Shown here piece by piece: positions 31,493 to 38,972 of a stretch of DNA of 38,972 bases. The DNA comes from Sedimenticola sp. (GTDB taxonomy: Bacteria; Pseudomonadota; Gammaproteobacteria; Chromatiales; Chromatiaceae): NCBI GenBank assembly GCA_027068915.1, contig JAMOLT010000011.1:1-38972 (forward strand). Reading direction: 5' to 3'. Every line of letters starts with the position of its first letter. Position 1 is the stretch's first letter. Below the pieces are notes generated by a model. It was not told the origin of the DNA. It was given only the letters and a program-made list of their open reading frames with translations, and searched no databases. Position numbers and translations under genes: made by a program.

Positions 31493-34252
31493 ATGAATCG
31501 AGTCCTCAATTATTTTTCCAATCACCCCTGGGTCGGGTTGGGGATCATTCTACTCATTTCCGCTATCGCCGGCACTCAAATCGGCAACCTGGAAATTCGC
31601 ATCTCCGCCGACGAAATGCTGGTGCAAAACAACCAAGAGCAGGATTTCTATCGCGAGGTACGCAGCATGTTCGGCGACGAACAAATCAGTCTGCTCTATA
31701 TGGAATCGGATGACCTCCTCGCCCATGACAAGCTAGAAGCCCTGCAAAAAGCTGTTGCCAAACTGGAAAAGCTCCCCTTCGTCAGCCGCGTGGAAAGTCT
31801 GTTCTCGGTTCCCTGGGTCAAGACTGTTGATGGATACCTGGACAAGAAACCGTATCTGGACAAGCTGCCCGAAACACCGCAGCAAGCCCGGAATGTTCTT
31901 GCAGAAGCCCGCAAAAACCCCTTCCTGAAAAACGTATTGCTTTCCCCTGACAAAAACGTCATGGCAGCTGCCATTGTGCTGAAAAAAGCAGACCGGCCAA
32001 TAACCGACTGGAACGATGAAACCATCACCAATGCGCTGGATACTGTTGCAGCAGATTTGGCGCCTTTCTATACCACTGTATTTTCCATGGGGTTTCCCCA
32101 GGTTCGCACGGAAATCGCCGAACGCATTCGCGAGGAACAAACGCACCTGTTTCCCCTGGCGATAGCTGCGCTGCTGATCGCGCTGTTCTTGCTGTTGCGC
32201 CAGCTTATCGACATTCTGTTACCCATCCTTACCGCTGGCTTCAGCATACTCTGGACATTCGGGTTCATGGGCGCTGTAGATATTCCCATCAATGTGGTTA
32301 CATCCATCATTCCCATTTTGCTAATCATTGTCGGCTCAACGGAAGATATTCATCTACTGTCCGAATTCCGGCACGGGCAAAAGGCTGGTCTTGATACTCG
32401 CTCATCACTCAAGCACATGTCTGGGCGCATGGGCAGCATAGTGTTGCTGACCTTTATTACTACCTATCTGGGTTTCCTCTCTGTCGGCCTGAGTCGCATA
32501 GAGGTTCTGTGGCAGTTCGGGCTGGTCGCCTCCACCGGCCTGGCGCTGAATTTCCTCGCCACAATCATCCTCATTCCATCGGTTCTCTCTCTTGCAGGCA
32601 AGTGGCAGCTGGACGGAAAATCCAGGATGTACAGCGGCAGAGGCCGCCTGCTGGCAAAACGCTATTGGGAATGGCTATGGCGATACCGGCGCACCATCAT
32701 CGGATTTTTTCTTGGCTGGACGCTGGTCGCCATCATCGGCATACCGCGCATCCACATCAACCACAACGCCATCGACAGCCTGGGAAAGGATTCTGAGGTA
32801 CGCCAGAAAATCGAATTGATAAACGAGAACCTGGCTGGCCTGGAATCGCTTTCCATCATTGTGGATTCCGGTATCGAGGACACCTTCCTCAAGGTGCGAT
32901 ACCTGGAAGAACTGGAAGAGATACAACAATACATCCGGGAAAAAGGCTGGTCAGAATCCAGCGCCTCGTTTGCTGATTATCTCTCTCTGCTCAATGGTGC
33001 ATTTCAGGAACTGCAAGAACCCATGATGCCAGAATCGGATGACATCGTTACCGAATTGATGATTTTCCTCAATCACAAAGATGTAAAAGCCTACATCTCG
33101 GAGGATTTCAGCCGCACCAGGATATTGGTACGGCACAGCATCGAATCCAGTGAGCGCCTGCAGCTCGTAATTTCTGATCTGCAGCAGTTCATCGATCAGA
33201 ACCTTGACACCGGACTGCGCGCCAGGATTACCGGGGATTCGGTGCTGACGCTGTCCGCCACCAATGCCATGATCGGCGGCCAACTACAATCCATTGCCAT
33301 CCTGCTGGTTATCATCGTTCTGATTATTGGCCTGCTCTTTACCGAGCTGAAAGTCGGCCTGCTGGCGGCCCTGCCAAATTTCTTCCCGGTTATCGCCATG
33401 TTCGGATTTATGGGCTACATGGAAATACCACTGAATATCGGCACTACCATGGCTGCTGCCATCGCCATTGGCATCGCTGTGGACGACACCCTGCACTTCA
33501 TGCTGCGTTACAACCGGGAACTGAAAGCCAGAAAAAGCCACAACAGCGCCATGGAGCACACCATCTATGGCGAGGCCCTGCCAGTGGTATCCACCTCAGT
33601 TGCATTGATTGCCGGGTTTCTGGTCTTTACCCAAGCCAGCTTTGAGCCCATTGCCCAGTTCGGCGCACTCGGCGCCCTGGTTATCGCTACAGCACTGATT
33701 GCAGATTTTGTTATCACCCCCCTGGCCGTATCCTCCCTGCGCCTGGTCACCATCTGGGATGTGCTTTCACTGCGTTTGCGAAAAAAGGTGCTGGAAAAAA
33801 GCCCGATGTTCAGGAACCTCAGGCCCTGGCAAATCCGTCAGTTTATCCTGTCAGGCAGAATGGTAGAGTATTCCAAGGGGGATCTTGTCTTTCGCCATGG
33901 CGAGGCCAGCACCGAACTGTTCGTTCTGCTTACAGGGAAAGTGAGTGTTTTTCTTCCGGGACAGGAAGGCCACCACACTTTGCTGGAACAATTCCATCCG
34001 GGGGATGTTTTTGGGGATGTCGCCCTGTTCGCCAACATCCCCAGAAAAGCCGATGCCGTAGCGATTGAGAACAGCACGGTATTGATACTCACCAGGGAAG
34101 GTATTGAGCGCACCATGCGCCACAGGCCTCTTATATCCGCCCAGATTTTTTCTAACCTTACTGCCGACCTGAGCCGGCGCATGATCAAACTGATCAGCAA
34201 GCAGCAACTCAAGGCCAAATCCGGCAACAATGACAAAGGAGGGAAATCATGA
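31493..34252 (+). CDS. MMPL/RND exporter fused to a cNMP-binding domain
   Basis: This is a protein of about 919 residues. It has the RND/MMPL pattern: helix 1 (about 12-28), a large periplasmic loop, five helices (about 220-370), helix 7 (about 402-420), a second loop and five more helices (about 600-750). Acidic signatures such as GIAVDDTLHFMLRYNRE mark the proton relay. A CRP-like cyclic-nucleotide-binding domain (about 781-900) is attached, with GDLVFRHGEASTELFVLLTGKVSVF and FGDVALF quoted in part. I chose ATG 31493; the frame is open to 31358, but that start has no support. The substrate may be a lipid or hopanoid-like molecule, by family. It overlaps the next gene by four bases. Confidence 0.87.
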   Translation: MNRVLNYFSNHPWVGLGIILLISAIAGTQIGNLEIRISADEMLVQNNQEQDFYREVRSMFGDEQISLLYMESDDLLAHDKLEALQKAVAKLEKLPFVSRVESLFSVPWVKTVDGYLDKKPYLDKLPETPQQARNVLAEARKNPFLKNVLLSPDKNVMAAAIVLKKADRPITDWNDETITNALDTVAADLAPFYTTVFSMGFPQVRTEIAERIREEQTHLFPLAIAALLIALFLLLRQLIDILLPILTAGFSILWTFGFMGAVDIPINVVTSIIPILLIIVGSTEDIHLLSEFRHGQKAGLDTRSSLKHMSGRMGSIVLLTFITTYLGFLSVGLSRIEVLWQFGLVASTGLALNFLATIILIPSVLSLAGKWQLDGKSRMYSGRGRLLAKRYWEWLWRYRRTIIGFFLGWTLVAIIGIPRIHINHNAIDSLGKDSEVRQKIELINENLAGLESLSIIVDSGIEDTFLKVRYLEELEEIQQYIREKGWSESSASFADYLSLLNGAFQELQEPMMPESDDIVTELMIFLNHKDVKAYISEDFSRTRILVRHSIESSERLQLVISDLQQFIDQNLDTGLRARITGDSVLTLSATNAMIGGQLQSIAILLVIIVLIIGLLFTELKVGLLAALPNFFPVIAMFGFMGYMEIPLNIGTTMAAAIAIGIAVDDTLHFMLRYNRELKARKSHNSAMEHTIYGEALPVVSTSVALIAGFLVFTQASFEPIAQFGALGALVIATALIADFVITPLAVSSLRLVTIWDVLSLRLRKKVLEKSPMFRNLRPWQIRQFILSGRMVEYSKGDLVFRHGEASTELFVLLTGKVSVFLPGQEGHHTLLEQFHPGDVFGDVALFANIPRKADAVAIENSTVLILTREGIERTMRHRPLISAQIFSNLTADLSRRMIKLISKQQLKAKSGNNDKGGKS

Positions 34253-35043
34253 GCAAAATCACTTGCTGCTTTCTGCTTGGCATAGTCCTGACCGTTCATG
34301 CCACTGCATTCGCTTCCCACGATGCAAAACCTTATTTCAGCGCCCCGTACACAGGAGAAAAAGTTCGGCAATACGACATTACCCTTCCCCTTTCCCGCTA
34401 CGAAAAAACCACTTTCAGTATCCCCCAAGACTGCAGAAAACTGAACAGCCGCCTTTTGGAAGGCAGCGGACGCTGGGGCACCCGCATCGAAAGGCGTTTA
34501 TGGATAAAAGCAGATGATGACTGCCGCTATCTGAATTTTCTGCAGCAGTACGCCGAACATGCCGAACAGAATTTTGTCAGCAACTATGACTTCTACAATG
34601 CGAAAATCAGCGACTTGCCTCTACGCCCCGGCTGTGACCTGGATCTACTATTACGCAATCCTTCCGCATGTCCTCCATCCATGCCCGGAATGCCAAATTT
34701 TTCCATGTTCATGAGCAATATGCCCATGCATCAGAGACAGCCCAAAGAACTGGAAGACTGCCGCTTTGAAAACGGTGTATTCCGTGGTTACATCTACCAC
34801 ACAGGCACAGGGCTGCGTTGCAGAAAAGACCAGAAAGCGCCTGGTTACCGCATTCTTTCCGTGGATTTCGCAAATATAAACGGCGACAAATGCCAGGATG
34901 CTGTTTTGCGCATGATGCCCATCGGACGGGGGGAACGCCCTTCCCTGTTGATCCTGCCCTTGACCCGCTGCAGCGAAACCGAGAAGTTTTCCTTGCTCCC
35001 GGGCAGTAATTACCCCAGATTCGGCCCGACTGCAAACCGCTAG
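34249..35043 (+). CDS. Secreted Cys-containing protein, function unknown
   Basis: This is a 264-residue exported protein with a signal peptide (about 1-23, ending AFAS). The mature part has eight or so scattered cysteines (for example DCRKLN, DDCRYLNF, GCDLDL, ACPPS, DCRFEN, LRCRKD, KCQDAV, TRCSET), suggesting disulphides in the periplasm. A Met/Pro-rich linker is near residues 145-165. I do not recognise a family. Its ATG overlaps the stop of the MMPL-cNMP gene (ATGA), so it is probably a periplasmic partner of that exporter. A bidirectional terminator follows. Confidence 0.75.
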   Translation: MSKITCCFLLGIVLTVHATAFASHDAKPYFSAPYTGEKVRQYDITLPLSRYEKTTFSIPQDCRKLNSRLLEGSGRWGTRIERRLWIKADDDCRYLNFLQQYAEHAEQNFVSNYDFYNAKISDLPLRPGCDLDLLLRNPSACPPSMPGMPNFSMFMSNMPMHQRQPKELEDCRFENGVFRGYIYHTGTGLRCRKDQKAPGYRILSVDFANINGDKCQDAVLRMMPIGRGERPSLLILPLTRCSETEKFSLLPGSNYPRFGPTANR

Positions 35044-35071
35044 GCCAAGCCACAACAAAGCTTCATAGCAG

Positions 35072-35104
35072 AAAAAAAGCCGGCGGAATCAGCCGGCTTT
35101 TTTT
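35072..35104. terminator. Bidirectional terminator
   Basis: AAAAAAAGCCGGC (35072-35084) pairs with GCCGGCTTTTTTT (35092-35104) around GGAATCA. A and T tracts on both sides serve the convergent genes 34249-35043 and ilvC. Confidence 0.92.
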
Positions 35105-35120
35105 GCATAAACAGCGTTCC

Positions 35121-36152
<1,032 letters not shown>

Positions 36153-36209
36153 TCAATCGTTAGAATTTTGCTGCCCGGCGCCTTTTTCATCATGCCAGGC
36201 AGAAGCTGT

Positions 36210-36701
36210 TTATAGGCCCAGGCCTTTCACACCTCGGGAAATACCAAGAGGGCCGGAGCGCACGACTTCTATGATCAAGTCTTCATTGACCGCCTTGAGA
36301 AAAGCATCCAGCTTGTCACCGGCGCCGGTCAGTTCGATGGTATAACTGCAATCTGTAACATCGATAATGTTGGCGCGAAAAATATCCGCCATGCGCTTCA
36401 TTTCTTCGCGGTTGTTCTTCTCGGCCCTGACCTTCACCATCATCAATTCCCGTTCGATGTGCGGGCCATCCGACAGATCCAGCAACTTCACCACATCCAC
36501 CAGCTTGTTGAGCTGCTTGATGATTTGCTCGATGATCATCTCATCGCCATAGGTGACCAGGGTCATGCGCGACAGGGTGGCATCTTCCGTAGGGGCCACG
36601 GTCAGGGACTCGATGTTGTAGCCGCGTGCGGCAAACAGTCCGGAAACCCGGGCCAGCGCGCCGGATTCGTTTTCTATCAGTACGGAAATAATATGTCTCA
36701 T
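36210..36701 (-). CDS. ilvH: Acetolactate synthase small (regulatory) subunit
   Basis: This 163-residue regulatory subunit confers valine feedback inhibition. The N-terminal ACT domain starts RHIISVLIENESGALARVSGLF (quoted in part), followed by RGYNIESLTV. The C-terminal half carries MVKVRAEKNNREE and the dimerisation region. Its ATG shares a base with the TGA of the large subunit gene (TGATG), so the two subunits are translationally coupled. Confidence 0.96.
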   Translation of the reverse strand: MRHIISVLIENESGALARVSGLFAARGYNIESLTVAPTEDATLSRMTLVTYGDEMIIEQIIKQLNKLVDVVKLLDLSDGPHIERELMMVKVRAEKNNREEMKRMADIFRANIIDVTDCSYTIELTGAGDKLDAFLKAVNEDLIIEVVRSGPLGISRGVKGLGL

Positions 36702-38434
36702 CAGGCCAGCTCCCGTTCCGCGGAAAGATGCGGGGACATGTGCATTTCATGATGCCCCTTACCCGCCTCGATCATGGGATATACGTTTTCTTCCGGGTCG
36801 ATGATCACGTTCATGAACACCAGGCGGTCTTTCAGGCTGAAGGCTTCCTTGTACGCCGCTTCCAGGTCGCCCGGGTTCTCAATGGTCATACCCACATGGC
36901 CATAGGTCTCCGCCAGCCTGGCGAAGTCCGGCAGGGCATCCACATAGGAATGGGAATAGCGCTTGTCGTAGAAAAACTCCTGCCACTGGCGCACCATGCC
37001 CATGTAACCATTGTTCAGCAGGACGATTTTGATCGGCAGGTCGTATTGGGAACAGGTGGCCAGCTCCTGAATACACATCTGGATGCTGGCTTCGCCGGTG
37101 ACACAGGCGACGGTCGCCTTGGGAAACGCCTGTTGTACACCCATGGCGGCGGGCAGGCCAAAGCCCATGGTGCCCAGGCCGCCGGAATTGATCCAGCGAC
37201 GCGGCTTTTCAAAAGGATAAAACTGCGCCGCGAACATTTGGTGCTGGCCCACATCCGACGTCAGGTAGAAATTCCTGCGGCTGGTGACCTTATGCAGGGT
37301 TTCAATGGCGTACTGGGGCTTGATTACCTTGTCCGAGTTTACATAGCTCAGGCAGTCCATGCTGCGCCAGGCATTGATGCGCGCCCACCACTCCTTGAGC
37401 GCCGCCGCATCGGGCGCTGTCTTGCGCTCCCGCAAAAACTTGAGCATATCCTTGAGCACGGGTTTGACCTGCCCCACGATGGGCACATCCACCCGCACAT
37501 TCTTGGAAATGGAAGCAGGATCCACATCCACATGCACGATCTTTGCATTGGGGCAGAACTGCGCCAGCTTGCCGGTCACCCGGTCGTCAAAGCGTGCGCC
37601 TATAGCGATGATGAGATCCGCCTCATGCATGGCCATGTTCGCTTCATAGGTGCCGTGCATGCCCAGCATGCCCAAAAAATGCTTGTCGGAGGCAGCGACA
37701 GAACCCAGCCCCATAAGCGTATTGGTTACAGGAAAATTGGTATGCTTGATCAGCTTGCGCAAATCATCAGAGGCATCTCCAAGCACCACTCCACCACCCG
37801 TATAAATAACAGGGCGCAGCGCCTTGACCATCAGATCCACTGCCTTGCGCACCTGGCGGGTGTTGCCTTTTTCCACTGGCTTGTAGGAGCGCATGCTGAC
37901 TTTTTTCGGATATTCATAGGGAACACGAACACTCGGATCGGTTACATCCTTGGGAATATCCACCAGCACCGGGCCGGGACGACCGGTTTTGGCGATATAG
38001 AACGCCTTGGCCATGGTATCGGCAATATCCTCTACCCGTTTGACCAGAAAATTATGTTTGACACAGGGGCGGGTAATGCCGGTAATGTCCACTTCCTGGA
38101 AAGCATCGCTACCGATGAAAGGCACAGGCACCTGACCGGTGATGACCACCATGGGAATGGAATCCATATACGCCGTAGCAATGCCGGTAACGGCATTAGT
38201 GGCGCCCGGGCCGGAAGTGACCAACGCCACGCCCACATTTCCCGTAGCACGCGCATAACCATCAGCCGCATGGGTTGCCGCCTGCTCGTGACGCACCAGA
38301 ATATGCTGCACTGCTTTCTGCTGAAAGATTGCATCATAGATATGTAATACAGCGCCGCCAGGATAACCCCAGACGAACTCAACACCTTCATCTTTCAGTG
38401 CCTGGACGACAATTTCCGCGCCAGTCAATTCCAC
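36701..38434 (-). CDS. ilvI: Acetolactate synthase large (catalytic) subunit
   Basis: This TPP-dependent enzyme joins two pyruvates, or pyruvate and 2-oxobutyrate, to start valine and isoleucine synthesis. It has about 577 residues. The catalytic glutamate lies in RHEQAATHAADGYARATG. GARFDDRVTGK is the FAD-binding region, and the TPP/Mg motif is GEASIQMCIQEL...NNGYMGMVRQWQ. GTG 38434 is favoured: GGAGG lies eight bases upstream and the product then starts MELTGAEIVV, like relatives. ATG 38440 is only two bases from that site, and ATG 38458 is longer still. A promoter lies about 230 bp upstream. Confidence 0.96.
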   Translation of the reverse strand: MELTGAEIVVQALKDEGVEFVWGYPGGAVLHIYDAIFQQKAVQHILVRHEQAATHAADGYARATGNVGVALVTSGPGATNAVTGIATAYMDSIPMVVITGQVPVPFIGSDAFQEVDITGITRPCVKHNFLVKRVEDIADTMAKAFYIAKTGRPGPVLVDIPKDVTDPSVRVPYEYPKKVSMRSYKPVEKGNTRQVRKAVDLMVKALRPVIYTGGGVVLGDASDDLRKLIKHTNFPVTNTLMGLGSVAASDKHFLGMLGMHGTYEANMAMHEADLIIAIGARFDDRVTGKLAQFCPNAKIVHVDVDPASISKNVRVDVPIVGQVKPVLKDMLKFLRERKTAPDAAALKEWWARINAWRSMDCLSYVNSDKVIKPQYAIETLHKVTSRRNFYLTSDVGQHQMFAAQFYPFEKPRRWINSGGLGTMGFGLPAAMGVQQAFPKATVACVTGEASIQMCIQELATCSQYDLPIKIVLLNNGYMGMVRQWQEFFYDKRYSHSYVDALPDFARLAETYGHVGMTIENPGDLEAAYKEAFSLKDRLVFMNVIIDPEENVYPMIEAGKGHHEMHMSPHLSAERELA

Positions 38435-38510
38435 CGCCATAACCTCCAAAATCCACATGAAATCAGGTTTTTACCCAACCCGAATGGCACTTACTCAAGC
38501 AAAAAAACCA

Positions 38511-38580
38511 TCGTCATCCCGGCCCAGGACGACTACTTATTTCCCGAGCCCCTGGATTCCGGCATGCGCCGGAATGACGA
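38511..38580. repeat. REP-like element in the ilvI leader
   Basis: TCGTCATCCCGG at the left and CCGGAATGACGA at the right are near-inverted. GGATTCCGGCATGCGCCGG at the right end forms its own hairpin. A related sequence lies at 2758-2782. It lies within the predicted ilvI transcript leader. Confidence 0.6.
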
Positions 38581-38665
38581 ATAACGGGATCTTTGACAGT
38601 AAGCTAAACACCATTCTTGCCCAACCCCTTTGGGTCGAGACAAAGAAGCAAAAACCAAACATTGT

Positions 38666-38694
38666 AAAATACTGATATTCCTTCTGCAGGTCAA
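38666..38694 (-). promoter_or_regulatory. Predicted ilvIHC promoter
   Basis: On the minus strand TTGACC (38694-38689) and TATTTT (38671-38666) are separated by 17 bases. TACAAT follows closely as an alternative -10. The leader is about 225 bases. I saw no leader peptide rich in Ile, Val or Leu in it. Confidence 0.5.
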
Positions 38695-38737
38695 TGAAAA
38701 ACTACCTTGTAACCCATGCTGGCTTACTTACTTGATG

Positions 38738-38853
38738 GCCTAGCCTGATGAGATGGTCTTCTCTCTCCCGTTTTGATGAAAATTGGTCTTCTCATCATGG
38801 CGCATTGCAACGCCAGTTTGTAGGGGGGAGGAGACCATCTCATCAGGCTAGGC
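38738..38853. mobile_element. 116-bp MITE with perfect inverted ends
   Basis: A 22-bp terminal inverted repeat beginning GCCTAGCCTGATGAGATGGT (38738-38759) is perfectly matched at 38832-38853. Pairing continues imperfectly inward (TTCTCTCTCCC with GGGGGGAGGAG). The interior has no gene. It lies just upstream of the ilvI promoter. Confidence 0.65.
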
Positions 38854-38896
38854 TTCAGGGGGGCTGCGGCCACGAAAATCCGGCACATCAAACGCC

Positions 38897-38925
38897 AAAA
38901 AACCCGCACTGTGAATCAGTGCGGG
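38897..38925 (-). terminator. Terminator of a gene to the right of the window
   Basis: CCCGCACTG and CAGTGCGGG arms (38903-38911 and 38917-38925) form a stem with a 5-nt loop, and the minus strand continues into TTTTTT. A minus-strand stop codon TGA is 27 bp upstream at 38954-38952. Confidence 0.8.
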
Positions 38926-38972
38926 CCGGTTTTGGAAGCTTTCGAATGGAATCAGAGCTTGTTCTTGTGGCA

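Larger units (their letters stand above)
38459..38972. other. Gene-free interval upstream of ilvI
   Basis: This interval holds the ilvI leader and promoter, a REP-like unit (38511-38580), a MITE (38738-38853) and a terminator for a gene to the right. On the minus strand the last bases could read CHKNKL followed by TGA (38954-38952), perhaps the C-terminus of that outside gene. No complete gene is seen. Confidence 0.6.

Noticed and set aside
36728-38347. 539-residue open frame on the plus strand opposite ilvI
   Set aside because: It is antisense to the acetolactate synthase gene, with shadow-like composition and no ribosome site.

Overview
The window looks like the chromosome of a free-living gammaproteobacterium with roughly balanced base composition. 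The conserved blocks tRNA-Leu / rnr / rlmB, rpsF-rpsR-DUF2232-rplI, dnaB-alr-radA and ilvI-ilvH-ilvC / pssA / leuA are typical of that class. A PilH-like response regulator, a periplasmic ATP-dependent DNA ligase and two membrane-bound GGDEF-EAL proteins fit a sulfur-oxidiser-like or marine group. The species cannot be fixed from the sequence.

Layout. 1-4650: the 3' end of an Mth938-like gene, a small membrane protein, a CorC/HlyC-type CBS protein, a PilH-like receiver, a degenerate methyltransferase-like protein, a bactofilin and a CvpA-like protein. 4650-10801: radA, alr, dnaB, then a terminator closing the rpsF-rpsR-DUF2232-rplI operon. 10951-15438: a LysM/FecR periplasmic protein and a CHASE2-PAS-GGDEF-EAL protein inserted between rpsF and rlmB. 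15534-18535: rlmB and rnr. 18717-19202: a macrodomain protein. 19315-19401: tRNA-Leu(CAG). 19402-21841: a 2.4-kb island in the tRNA 3' end carrying hipBA and a gene remnant but no integrase. 21932-25147: ligE, a PEBP protein, two membrane proteins (one with a histone-H1-like tail) and rimI. 25151-30190: a family 4 uracil-DNA glycosylase, leuA with a putative leucine-rich leader peptide, and a PAS-GAF-GGDEF-EAL protein. 30462-31211: pssA. 31493-35043: an MMPL/RND exporter fused to a cNMP-binding domain, with a secreted partner. 35121-38434: ilvC, ilvH, ilvI. 38459-38972: repeats, a promoter and the terminator of a gene outside the window.

How the genes work together. Three themes stand out. 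Branched-chain amino acid synthesis (ilvIHC, leuA) sits in a conserved neighbourhood that also holds pssA. Translation and replication housekeeping genes (rpsF/R, rplI, dnaB, rnr, rlmB, radA, rimI) surround cyclic-di-GMP signalling genes that interrupt the usual order. Small non-coding mobile elements are scattered between genes. One family is bounded by CTAG and abuts stop codons.

The most notable unit is the hipBA mini-island. It has 26-bp direct repeats derived from the tRNA, paired 11-bp-spaced GTGGAACG motifs near both ends that resemble integrase arm sites, its own tRNA terminator, and three evenly spaced candidate HipB operators.
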